Below, piece after piece: positions 1 to 7,551 of a DNA stretch of 34,586 bases. Location of the stretch: assembly GCA_945870175.1 (NCBI GenBank), contig CAMBRJ010000003.1:1-34586 (forward strand), read 5' to 3'. Position numbers and translations under genes: made by a program. The DNA is from Gemmatimonas phototrophica (GTDB lineage: Bacteria > Gemmatimonadota > Gemmatimonadetes > Gemmatimonadales > Gemmatimonadaceae). The number at the start of each line of letters is the position of its first letter. The first letter of the stretch is position 1. Under the pieces are notes generated by a model. The model was not told the origin of the DNA. It saw only the letters and a list, made by a program, of their open reading frames with translations, and made no database searches.

Positions 1-60
1 CAGATGATCGCCGTCGCGTACCCAGGCAAAGCGCGGCGGGGATTGGGGGTCGAATCGCAT
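1..60 (-). CDS. 5' end of a minus-strand gene leaving the window (product unknown)
   Basis: Reading leftwards from an ATG at 60-58 gives 20 open codons to the window edge, beginning MRFDPQSPPRFAW, with codon use like the neighbouring genes. Only the N-terminus is visible, so no family can be named. No clear Shine-Dalgarno sequence precedes the ATG. The opposite strand is also open here to a TGA near 64-66, so a plus-strand C-terminus is the alternative; the minus-strand reading looks more protein-like. The gene would be divergent from the DUF2911 gene, with the palindromic repeat lying between them. Confidence 0.4.
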   Translation of the reverse strand, partial: MRFDPQSPPRFAWVRDGDHL

Positions 61-144
61 AGCTGAGGCGGGCGTTCGGGGGGATCGGAAACCAGCTTAA
101 GTCTCGTGCGCGATGGCGGGTTCCTGAGCTCCGGCGAGTTCCGG

Positions 145-260
145 AACAGCCTGAACACGGAAATGGCGGAAAGGCACCGAACAGCACAGATAAGCAAAGC
201 GCGCTTTTACCGTATCAGTGTTCTTTCAGTGTCTTCCGCGATCTCCGTGTTCTGGCTGTT
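145..260. repeat. 116-bp imperfect palindromic repeat, copy A
   Basis: The ends AACAGCCTGAACACGG (145-160) and CCGTGTTCTGGCTGTT (245-260) are inverted copies with one mismatch, and the outer 25 bp pair with three mismatches. The centre carries GATAAGC and a GCGC core. The unit has the same length (116 bp) and ends as the copy at 7377-7492; by hand the two agree at about 86 of 116 ungapped positions. It sits 69 bp before the DUF2911 start. The inner stem is eroded compared with copy B. This looks like a REP-like dispersed intergenic element. Apparent short reading frames through it are byproducts of the repeat, not genes. Confidence 0.8.
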
Positions 261-329
261 CGTTGTTGCCGTGACCCCGTCCGTCGCATATTTCCCGGTG
301 AGCACCCTTCCCCCCGATCAGCCCCACCC

Positions 330-1490
330 ATGCGCCTTTTCGTCACTATCCTCGCCACCGGCACCGCGCTCCTCGCTGCGACGTCGGCATCGGCATCAGC
401 CCAGCAAGCCTCGCTCGTGTACCGGCTCGGCAAAGACACCGTGGCCATCGAGCAGTACACGCGCACAGCCACCGGCATGACCGGCGAGATGGTGCAGCGC
501 TCGGGGGCCGCCGTGGCGCGCTATCAATACACGATCACGCTGGCCAAGAACGGGCGCCCCGCGACGGCGTCGATCAAGCGCCTGAACGCCGACGGTTCGC
601 TGCCGCCGAACACGCCCAGCGACACACGCTTCACCGTGACCGCCGACTCTATCGTGCGCGAAGCGGTGTTCGCCGACAGCACGCCGCGACGGGCGTTCGC
701 GGCCAAGCAGGCGATGATCAACTTCCCCACGTTCATCTACGGCCCCACGGAATTGCTCGCCGCCCTCGCCAAGACGAAGGCGCCCGTCGATTCCCTTCCC
801 GCCCTCGGCCTCACCGGCAACCTCGGCGTCACCGGCATCACAACCGCCGGCGGCGACAGCGTTCGCCTGCGCGGTGGCGCCTACGCGATGATCCTGCGCT
901 TCGATGCGAACCAGCGCCTCCAATCGGTAGACGGAGCGCTCACCACCAACAAGTCCGTTGGTACGCGCGGCGCCGGCAGCCTCGACATCGCCGCCATCGC
1001 GAAGAACATGAAGCCCACCGGCACGCTGTCGCTGCGCGAAACCGCACGCGGTGCGTTCGGACAGGGTGGCATGGTGATCGTCGACTACGGCCGTCCGTCC
1101 GTGCGCGACCGTACCGTGTGGGGCGGCACGCTGGTGCCGTTCGATACCGTGTGGCGCACCGGTGCCAACGATGCCACGCACCTGTTCACGTCGCGCACAC
1201 TCACCATGGGTGATGTCGTCGTGCCGCCGGGAGCGTACACGTTGTTCGTGCAGCACACGCGCATGGGCACGTGGCTCCTCGTGAACAAACAGGTGGGACA
1301 GTGGGGCACGATCTACTCCGCGGCCAACGATCTCGGACGCGTACCGATGCAGATGAGTGCCACGCCCAGTCACGTGGAAGAGTTCACGATCGTGGTGCGC
1401 TCGATCAACCCCACGCGCGGCGCGATCGAGATGTCGTGGGGGCCGAGCATGGTGAGTGCGCCCTTCACCGCCACGGCGGTGCGGCCGTGA
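330..1490 (+). CDS. Exported DUF2911 domain protein
   Basis: The 386-residue protein starts with a signal peptide (MRLFVTILATGTALLAATSA, cleavage probably after SASAQ). Residues 25-230 form a beta-rich region that I do not recognise. The C-terminal third (about 235-380) is a DUF2911 domain, recognised by the string VDYGRPSVRDRTVWGG, the following VPFDTVWRTGANDAT and the PPGAYTLFV segment. DUF2911 proteins are secreted or periplasmic and of unknown function, common in Bacteroidota and Gemmatimonadota. The stop codon overlaps the GTG of the glutathione peroxidase gene (GTGA), so the two are probably co-translated. The ATG at 330 is chosen because it directly precedes the signal peptide. Confidence 0.88.
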   Translation: MRLFVTILATGTALLAATSASASAQQASLVYRLGKDTVAIEQYTRTATGMTGEMVQRSGAAVARYQYTITLAKNGRPATASIKRLNADGSLPPNTPSDTRFTVTADSIVREAVFADSTPRRAFAAKQAMINFPTFIYGPTELLAALAKTKAPVDSLPALGLTGNLGVTGITTAGGDSVRLRGGAYAMILRFDANQRLQSVDGALTTNKSVGTRGAGSLDIAAIAKNMKPTGTLSLRETARGAFGQGGMVIVDYGRPSVRDRTVWGGTLVPFDTVWRTGANDATHLFTSRTLTMGDVVVPPGAYTLFVQHTRMGTWLLVNKQVGQWGTIYSAANDLGRVPMQMSATPSHVEEFTIVVRSINPTRGAIEMSWGPSMVSAPFTATAVRP

Positions 1491-1984
1491 GCACGCTGTC
1501 GGATTTCGCCGTCACGTCGGTGCAGGGCGACGCGATGCCGCTGTCGTCGCTCGCCGGCGGCGTCACGCTGGTGGTGAACGTGGCCAGTCAGTGCGGACTC
1601 ACGCCGCAGTACGCCGGACTCGAAGCACTGTATCGCAGCTACCGCGACCAAGGGCTCACGGTGCTCGGCTGTCCGTGCAATCAGTTCGGCGGGCAGGAGC
1701 CGGGCACGGAAGACAGCATCGTGCAATTCTGCAGCACCAAGTTCGACGTCACCTTTCCGCTCACGTCGAAGCTCAACGTGAATGGCGACGACGCCGACGC
1801 GCTCTGGCAGTGGATGAAGAGCGAGAAGCCCGGCCTGTTGGGCACCACGTCGGTCAAGTGGAACTTCACCAAGTTCCTGATCGGTCGCGATGGTCAGGTC
1901 ATCAAGCGTTTCGATCCCACCACGGTGCCGAGCGACATGATTCCGGATATCGAGCGTGCGCTGGCTGCTACCAGTGCGCCATAA
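1487..1984 (+). CDS. Glutathione peroxidase family (thiol peroxidase)
   Basis: The 165-residue protein is a typical non-selenium glutathione peroxidase and would reduce hydroperoxides. The peroxidatic Cys36 lies in NVASQCGLTP. The CNQFGGQEPG motif supplies Gln70, and WNFTKFL supplies Trp125 and Asn126, completing the catalytic tetrad. Cys82 in the IVQFC segment matches the resolving cysteine of thioredoxin-dependent members, so thioredoxin rather than glutathione is the likely reductant (family inference). There is no signal peptide, so it is cytoplasmic. The GTG start at 1487 overlaps the DUF2911 stop as GTGA; reading further upstream only runs antiframe through that gene. Its 3' end overlaps the convergent lactate permease gene by 17 bp. 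Confidence 0.93.
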   Translation: MSTLSDFAVTSVQGDAMPLSSLAGGVTLVVNVASQCGLTPQYAGLEALYRSYRDQGLTVLGCPCNQFGGQEPGTEDSIVQFCSTKFDVTFPLTSKLNVNGDDADALWQWMKSEKPGLLGTTSVKWNFTKFLIGRDGQVIKRFDPTTVPSDMIPDIERALAATSAP

Positions 1985-3584
1985 CGAAGATCTCGACGCC
2001 CACCAGGCACGCCAGCGCGAGACTGTGCCAGAACACGTAGCGCAGGATATCGCCCACCTGACCGTGCTGCCCCGTGGCCACGCCGGCCACGACGATGCTC
2101 TGGGCGTCGATCATCTTTCCCATCACGCCCCCTGAGCTGTTCGCGGCGGCGGCCAGCAGCGGCGAGACGCCGACCTGCTGGGCCGAGATCTGCTGCAGGT
2201 TGCCGAACAACACGTTGCTGGAGGTGTCGCTGCCGGTGAGTGCCACCCCCAGCCACCCCAGCAACGGCGAGAAGAAGGCGAACAGCACCCCCGTGCGCGC
2301 GAACGCCAGCCCGATCGTGGCATCGAGCCCGCCGTAGCGCGTCACGAAGCCCAGGGCCATCATCGCGGCGATCGTGAGCAGCGACAATCGTACCTTGAGC
2401 AGCGTCTCCCAATACGTGCGCAGCAGCGCCCGCGGCCCCATTCCCAGCAGCGCGCCCGAGAGCACGCCGGTGAGCAGCAGCGCCGTCCCGCTGGCCGACA
2501 GCCAGTTGAGCGTGAAGATCGCGTCCTCCGCCTTCGCGATCGCCACCACCGGCGGCGTGCGCAGCACGGCCTGATGCAGGAACGGCACCGGGAACGTGAA
2601 CAGCGATTGCGCATTCAGCCACGCCTTCATGTCCGGCAGCCCCCACAGAAACAGCAGCACCGACAGGATGCCCCACGGCATCCACGCGCGCAGCACGTGG
2701 GCGGTGCGATGCGGCGTGGCATCCGCAGCAGCGCGCGGCGTCTCCCCCGGAAAGCGCCACACCGTGCGCGGGCGCCACACGCGCAGCAGCAGCAACAGCG
2801 ACGCGATCGACACCAGCGAGGCACTGATGTCCACCAGCGTGGGTCCGTAGTGCTGACTCACATAGAACTGCGTCGCCCCGAAGCTGACGCCGACCACCAG
2901 GCAGGCCGGCCACACCTCGCGGAGGGAACGCCATCCGGCCATCACCCAGATGAGCCAGAAGGGAATGAGGATCGCGAACAGCGGCAGTTGGCGCCCCACC
3001 ATGGCGCTCAGTTCGTTTACGGGTAACTGCGTCACGCCGGCGAGCGCGATGATCGGTGTGCCGAGCGCGCCGAACGCCACCGGCGCCGTATTGCCGATCA
3101 GCGACAGGCCGGCGGCCGGGAGCGGCTTGAAGCCCAGCCCGATCAGCATGGCGGCCGAGATGGCGACCGGTGTGCCGAAACCGGCCGCCCCCTCGACGAA
3201 TGCGCCGAAGCAGAACGCAATGAGCAACAGCTGAATGCGGCGGTCTTCGGCGATGGAGACCACTGAGTCGCGCACCACATCGAACATCCCCGTATGCACG
3301 GTGATGGCGAACACGAACAGCGCGTTCAGCACGATCCACCCGATCGGAAAGAGGCCGTACAGCGCGCCGTGAGTCACGGCCGCCAGCGCGAGCGGCGTAG
3401 GCATCCCCGCCACCAGCACGGCCACCGCCACCGCCGCCGCGAGCCCCGCCACCGCGGCCAGATGGGCGCGCACATGCCAGACACCCAGCAGCGCCAATAG
3501 CACGATCACCGGCACCGCCGCCACCAAGGCCGACGGAAGGAGGGTGCCTAGGGGGAGGTAGGACTGCGGCCATGGAGTCAGCAT
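1968..3584 (-). CDS. lldP: L-lactate permease (LctP/LldP family)
   Basis: This 538-residue membrane protein has a dozen or more hydrophobic segments. It carries family hallmarks: FGAFVEGAAGFGTPVAI near residue 145, GSDTSSNVLFGNLQQ and ANSSGGVMGKMIDAQSI near the C-terminus. LctP permeases take up lactate (and glycolate) by proton symport at the inner membrane. Length matches the family (about 530-560). The ATG at 3584 begins MLTPWPQSYLPLG; the open frame continues upstream but that part is not protein-like. The last 17 bp overlap the 3' end of the convergent glutathione peroxidase gene. No lactate dehydrogenase gene lies nearby. Confidence 0.93.
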   Translation of the reverse strand: MLTPWPQSYLPLGTLLPSALVAAVPVIVLLALLGVWHVRAHLAAVAGLAAAVAVAVLVAGMPTPLALAAVTHGALYGLFPIGWIVLNALFVFAITVHTGMFDVVRDSVVSIAEDRRIQLLLIAFCFGAFVEGAAGFGTPVAISAAMLIGLGFKPLPAAGLSLIGNTAPVAFGALGTPIIALAGVTQLPVNELSAMVGRQLPLFAILIPFWLIWVMAGWRSLREVWPACLVVGVSFGATQFYVSQHYGPTLVDISASLVSIASLLLLLRVWRPRTVWRFPGETPRAAADATPHRTAHVLRAWMPWGILSVLLFLWGLPDMKAWLNAQSLFTFPVPFLHQAVLRTPPVVAIAKAEDAIFTLNWLSASGTALLLTGVLSGALLGMGPRALLRTYWETLLKVRLSLLTIAAMMALGFVTRYGGLDATIGLAFARTGVLFAFFSPLLGWLGVALTGSDTSSNVLFGNLQQISAQQVGVSPLLAAAANSSGGVMGKMIDAQSIVVAGVATGQHGQVGDILRYVFWHSLALACLVGVEIFVMAHW

Positions 3585-3705
3585 GCCGCCAATGTGGGGC
3601 GTGGCGGCGCTGCTGTCCAAGGATCTCACCAACCGCGTCGCGTTTTGCCCATGATCAACACACCGACCGACGTGATGCGCGGCGCGAACGGCGAAGCGGT
3701 CGGCG

Positions 3706-4464
3706 TCACCTCGCCACGCGCAGGAGGCGCCGCACCACGAACAACAGCACCGCCCCCGCCACATTCACCGCCACCGACAGTTGCAGGGCACGCGCCAGCG
3801 CGTCACTGGCGCGCGCGAGCCCGGCCGCGGCCCGGTGCAGCATCGGCGCCGCGTGTGTTGGCCACACCGTGAGCCACACCGTGGGCGCGATCTGCGACAG
3901 CACCCACCACAGCGCCAGCGACAGCAACAACAGCGTCCCGAGCCAGGTGCCCAGCGTGAGCACCCCACGCCACGTGCCGCGCACGTCGGACGCGCTCAGG
4001 TGCATCGACCCGCCCACCGACAAGCTCACGTAGGCGAACAGCACCCAGCGCCACAGCGGGACCGCGGTCAGGCCGGCCAGGTCGGTCAGGCGCACCACAG
4101 GTGCCTCGAGCAGCAGCCGCGCCGCGATCAGGAGCACGGCCGCGCCGGCAAGCAGCGGCGCGATGCCGATCACGATGGTGCCCACGCGCTGATACGCGCT
4201 GGACGTGTCGTACGAGTGCTCCACCGAGCCGAGTGCCCCATCGGTGGCCTGTGGATCGAACCATTTCACGCGATCCACGCGATGGCGGAAGAGCAGGCAG
4301 GCGATCACGTGACTGCCTTCGTGCACGACCGTGCCCGGCAGCCCGAACAGGTACAGCTGCAGGCGACGGCCGAACAGCTGCGACGACTGCCGCGCCAGGA
4401 ACTGCGCCGACCAGTGCATGGCAGCGAGCAGAATGACCGGGGCGAGGAGGGGGGCTGCGGGCAA
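3706..4464 (-). CDS. Membrane-embedded HExxH metalloprotease-like protein
   Basis: The 252-residue protein has about five hydrophobic segments. A HEGSH motif (HExxH, near residue 48) sits at the end of the second segment in GTVVHEGSHVIACLLF, as in site-2-protease-like (M50-type) zinc proteases. A later membrane segment carries the SMHLSASDVRG string, in the position where such families have a second conserved Ser/Asp motif. The start is uncertain. TTG at 4464 is the only ATG/GTG/TTG in frame before a stop at 4617. However, the frame upstream reads DEVLIDGTPLPAAP, which looks coding, so the true gene probably began further upstream and is shifted (see 4487-4651). It is followed 121 bp downstream by the lactate permease on the same strand. 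Confidence 0.7.
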   Translation of the reverse strand: MPAAPLLAPVILLAAMHWSAQFLARQSSQLFGRRLQLYLFGLPGTVVHEGSHVIACLLFRHRVDRVKWFDPQATDGALGSVEHSYDTSSAYQRVGTIVIGIAPLLAGAAVLLIAARLLLEAPVVRLTDLAGLTAVPLWRWVLFAYVSLSVGGSMHLSASDVRGTWRGVLTLGTWLGTLLLLSLALWWVLSQIAPTVWLTVWPTHAAPMLHRAAAGLARASDALARALQLSVAVNVAGAVLLFVVRRLLRVAR

Positions 4465-4486
4465 TGGCGTGCCGTCGATCAGGACC

Positions 4487-4651
4487 TCATCGCGCGCTGG
4501 TCCGAAGCGGGTCCGAAGTCGCCGCCGTCCAACAGCGCTCGTCGGATGACACGATGTCTCCGTGCCGGACGATCGTGTCGCGCAGGAATCCCATGGGAGA
4601 CATCGGCGATGTGTTCACGAGCGGCGTATCTGAAGGCGGCGGCGTTGTCAT
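4487..4651 (-). pseudogene. Probable displaced N-terminal part of the HExxH protein (+1 frameshift)
   Basis: An ATG at 4651 opens a 54-codon frame beginning MTTPPPSDTPLVNT and running through GFLRDTIVRHGDIVSSDERC to a TGA at 4489-4487. By hand its third codon positions are about 75% G/C. Immediately past that point the protease frame becomes coding-like (DEVLIDGTPLP). The two join if one base is dropped near the GCGCGC run at 4491-4496, or within the direct repeat CTTCGGACC x2 just before it. The join would give a protein of about 315 residues. Alternatives are a separate small leader peptide, a real inactivating mutation, or a sequencing error. Confidence 0.4.
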
Positions 4652-4759
4652 CAAAATGCTCGGAATCGCGAGGGTGGTCAGCTCAGCCTAACGATAGCCA
4701 GAATGAAGCGAGTTCGCCCCCTGCCGCCCCCCATCCCCCAACCCGCTAGCTTTCCCCAG

Positions 4760-5044
4760 ATGGAAACGGAAAAACTCTACACGCTGATCGGACCCGACGG
4801 CTCGCGCGTCACCGGCACCACCAAAGGCACGATTGGCGGCTATCGCAAGGAACGCCGCTACGGCCGCCTCGACTGCAAGCTCGCCCGCCGGGCGCTGGCC
4901 AATGGCGCGCTGTACGCGCAGCAGCGGGTGTTCTTCGCCGACGAAGCCGCCGCGGTCGCTGCCGGATACCATCCGTGCTCGGTGTGCATGCCGGTGGAGT
5001 ACAAGGCGTGGAGAGCGGCTGGAGGCCATGCGGCCCGTCCGTAG
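4760..5044 (+). CDS. Small Ada-type metal-binding domain protein
   Basis: The 94-residue protein resembles the N-terminal zinc-binding domain of Ada, but stands alone. Key residues are Cys39 in YGRLDCK, the phrase RVFFADEAAAVAAGY, and Cys73 and Cys76 in HPCSVCMP. Ada uses four cysteines; the second one of its CxxxC pair is Arg43 here. If metal is bound, the fourth ligand must come from elsewhere, and the phosphotriester-repair cysteine chemistry may be absent. There is no methyltransferase or AraC domain. I start it at ATG 4760 (METEKLYTLIG) because the 19 residues encoded upstream are proline-rich and not conserved-looking. The function of this stand-alone family is not known to me. Confidence 0.78.
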   Translation: METEKLYTLIGPDGSRVTGTTKGTIGGYRKERRYGRLDCKLARRALANGALYAQQRVFFADEAAAVAAGYHPCSVCMPVEYKAWRAAGGHAARP

Positions 5045-5107
5045 TGCCCATCGGCGCCCGTAGCCTGTAATCGCAGCACCTGCCCCACCCGCCGCGTAGT
5101 GTCGAGT

Positions 5108-7345
5108 ATGCCTCACCACTCGACGCCGCGGCGTTTTTCGTGTCTGTCACTTGCCGCCGGGCTGCTGCTGGCCGCCCCCTCCGCTGGCGCCCAGGGCCCT
5201 GCCCTTGACCGCGCGGCCGTGCCGGTCAATCCGGAAACGGTCGCCCGACCGTCATTCCGCGCCGCGCGCGCGACGGCCCCCATTGTGGTAGACGGCACGC
5301 TCGATGACGCCGCCTGGGCCGCCGCCCCCGTGCTCACCGACTTCGTGCAGCAGCTGCCGAGCACCGGCTATCCGGCGCGCTTCCGCACCGAGGTGCGAGT
5401 GCTGTACGACGCCACCAATCTCTACGTCGCCAGCGTCAACTACGACCCGGAGCCGGAGAAGGCGATCACGGTGGGGCTCGAGCGCGACTTCGTCTCGTCG
5501 AATAGCGACATCTTCGGCGTGGTGTTCGACACCTTCAACGACAAACGCAACTCCTTCCTGTTCCTCATCAACCCGAAGGGTGCGGTGCGCGACGAGCAGA
5601 CGTTCAATGACTCGCGCAACATCGTCGAAGCGTGGGACGGCATCTCCACCGTGCGCACGGTGCAACGCGACTCGAGCTGGACGCTCGAAATGCGGATCCC
5701 GCTCAAGACGCTGCGTTTCGATGCCACGCGCGATCCGCAGACGTGGGGGATCAACTTTATCCGTCGTGTGCGTCGCGTGAACGAAACGTCGTACTGGGCG
5801 CCCCTCGAGCGGCAGTATCGCGTGCATCGCATGTCGAAGGCCGGCACGATGGAAGGCATCACGGGGCTCAAGCAGGGGCGTAATCTGCAGATCAAGCCGT
5901 ACGCGCTGGCGCGCAACTCGGCCGGCGCGCAAGTGCCCAGCAGTCTGCTGGGCAGCAAGGCCGACATCGGCGGTGATCTCAAGTACGGCGTCACGCCGTC
6001 GCTCACGCTCGACCTCACGGCCAACACCGACTTCTCGCAGGTCGAAGTGGATCAGCAGGTCGTGAACCTCACGCGCTTCGGCATTCTCTTCCCCGAACGC
6101 CGCGAGTTCTTCATCGAGAACTCCGGCTCGTTCACCTTGGGTGACGTGGCCGAACGCAATTACCGGATGGGCGCGTCGCTGAGTGATTTCACGTTGTTCA
6201 ACTCACGCCAGATCGGGCTCACGAAAGACGGTCTGCCCATTCCCATTGCCGGCGGCGGTCGTCTCACCGGCCGCGTGGGTGGATGGGAAGTGGGACTGCT
6301 CGATATGCAAACGCAACGCGCGGGCACCACACCGACCGAGAACTTCGCCGTGGCGCGTGTGCGCCGAAATATCTTCGGCAACTCGGACATTGGACTACTC
6401 GCCGCCAATCGTCAGGCCACCGACAGCAGTGGCACCTACAATCGCTCGTATGGCGTCGACGCCAACATCCGTCTGCTGGGCAATCTGATCATCAACTCGT
6501 ACGTCGCGGTGAGCGATGCCGACACCGCCAGCTCCAACGGCACCGCCGGACGCGTATCGGCGGCGTATCGCGGCAAACTCTGGAACAGCTCGGCGATGTA
6601 CAAGCGCGTGTCGGATCACTTCGATCCCGGCATCGGCTTCGTGAACCGCCGCGGCTTCCAGCAGACGTATGCCACCACCGGCATTCACGCGCGGCCGAAG
6701 CTGAAGGGGATTCAGGAGCTCAATCCGTACGTCGAGGTGGACCTGTACACCGATCTCGATGGCAGCGCGCAGTCGCATCAGATCACAGCCGCACTGGACG
6801 TCTTCTTTCAGCCCGATGGTGAACTCAAGCTCCAAGTGAATGACTGGTTCGATCGCCTCGATCGCACCTTCACGCCGTTCCCGGGCCGGTCTATCCCGGT
6901 GGGCCGCTACAATTTCCGAAACGCCAAAGCCACCTACACCTCCACCCAGCGCTATCCGGTGTACGGCAACGCCGGCGTGCAGGTCGGGGACTTCTACAAC
7001 GGCACCAACACCACGCTGAGCGGCGGACTCACCTGGCGCCCGCGCTACGACATCAGCTTCGAGGGCACGTATCAGCACAACGATGTGTCGCTGCCCAGCG
7101 GCGCTTTTGCCGCCGACCTCGCCGGCGTGCGCGTGAAGTACGCGTACTCCACCACGCTCTTCGGCAGTACGTTCGTGCAGTACAACACGCAGTCACGCAG
7201 CTTCGTGACCAACGCACGGCTGGCCTGGCGCTATGCGCCGCTCAGCGATGTGTTCCTCGTGTATACGGAACGGCAAAATTCGTTCACGAACGTGCGCAAC
7301 GAGCGGTCGGTCGCGATCAAGGTCACGCGGATGGTGGCGTTTTAG
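5108..7345 (+). CDS. DUF5916 outer-membrane protein with CBM9-like N-terminal domain
   Basis: The 745-residue protein begins with a signal peptide (SCLSLAAGLLLAAPSAGAQG). Residues about 55-230 form a carbohydrate-binding-family-9-like beta-sandwich: APIVVDGTLDDAAWAAAP, then a FGVVFDTFNDKRN segment and WGINFIRRVRR. The remaining 500 residues are DUF5916, with alternating aromatic/polar strands and a terminal Phe (KVTRMVAF) typical of outer-membrane beta-barrels. The phrase FGILFPERREFFIENSG is highly characteristic. The family is presumed to sit in the outer membrane and may bind or pass a polymer or metabolite, but no substrate is established. ATG 5108 is preferred over GTG 5099, three codons earlier. 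It stands alone on the plus strand. Confidence 0.88.
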   Translation: MPHHSTPRRFSCLSLAAGLLLAAPSAGAQGPALDRAAVPVNPETVARPSFRAARATAPIVVDGTLDDAAWAAAPVLTDFVQQLPSTGYPARFRTEVRVLYDATNLYVASVNYDPEPEKAITVGLERDFVSSNSDIFGVVFDTFNDKRNSFLFLINPKGAVRDEQTFNDSRNIVEAWDGISTVRTVQRDSSWTLEMRIPLKTLRFDATRDPQTWGINFIRRVRRVNETSYWAPLERQYRVHRMSKAGTMEGITGLKQGRNLQIKPYALARNSAGAQVPSSLLGSKADIGGDLKYGVTPSLTLDLTANTDFSQVEVDQQVVNLTRFGILFPERREFFIENSGSFTLGDVAERNYRMGASLSDFTLFNSRQIGLTKDGLPIPIAGGGRLTGRVGGWEVGLLDMQTQRAGTTPTENFAVARVRRNIFGNSDIGLLAANRQATDSSGTYNRSYGVDANIRLLGNLIINSYVAVSDADTASSNGTAGRVSAAYRGKLWNSSAMYKRVSDHFDPGIGFVNRRGFQQTYATTGIHARPKLKGIQELNPYVEVDLYTDLDGSAQSHQITAALDVFFQPDGELKLQVNDWFDRLDRTFTPFPGRSIPVGRYNFRNAKATYTSTQRYPVYGNAGVQVGDFYNGTNTTLSGGLTWRPRYDISFEGTYQHNDVSLPSGAFAADLAGVRVKYAYSTTLFGSTFVQYNTQSRSFVTNARLAWRYAPLSDVFLVYTERQNSFTNVRNERSVAIKVTRMVAF

Positions 7346-7351
7346 TGGCAT

Positions 7352-7492
<141 letters not shown>

Positions 7493-7551
7493 AGCGATCT
7501 AGCCCATAGGCGGGTCGCGTGCGAGAAATCGATCCAGGCGTAGATTGGGAC

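Noticed and set aside
266..294. TTGCCG-N17-TATTTC as a promoter for the DUF2911 gene
   Set aside because: The -10 match is only three of six and the spacing fit may be chance in this sequence context; not strong enough to list.
106..480. Open frame covering copy A of the palindrome and the start of the DUF2911 gene
   Set aside because: Its first half is the repeat (similar ISVFW-type peptides arise from copy B) and its second half is out of frame with a well-supported gene.
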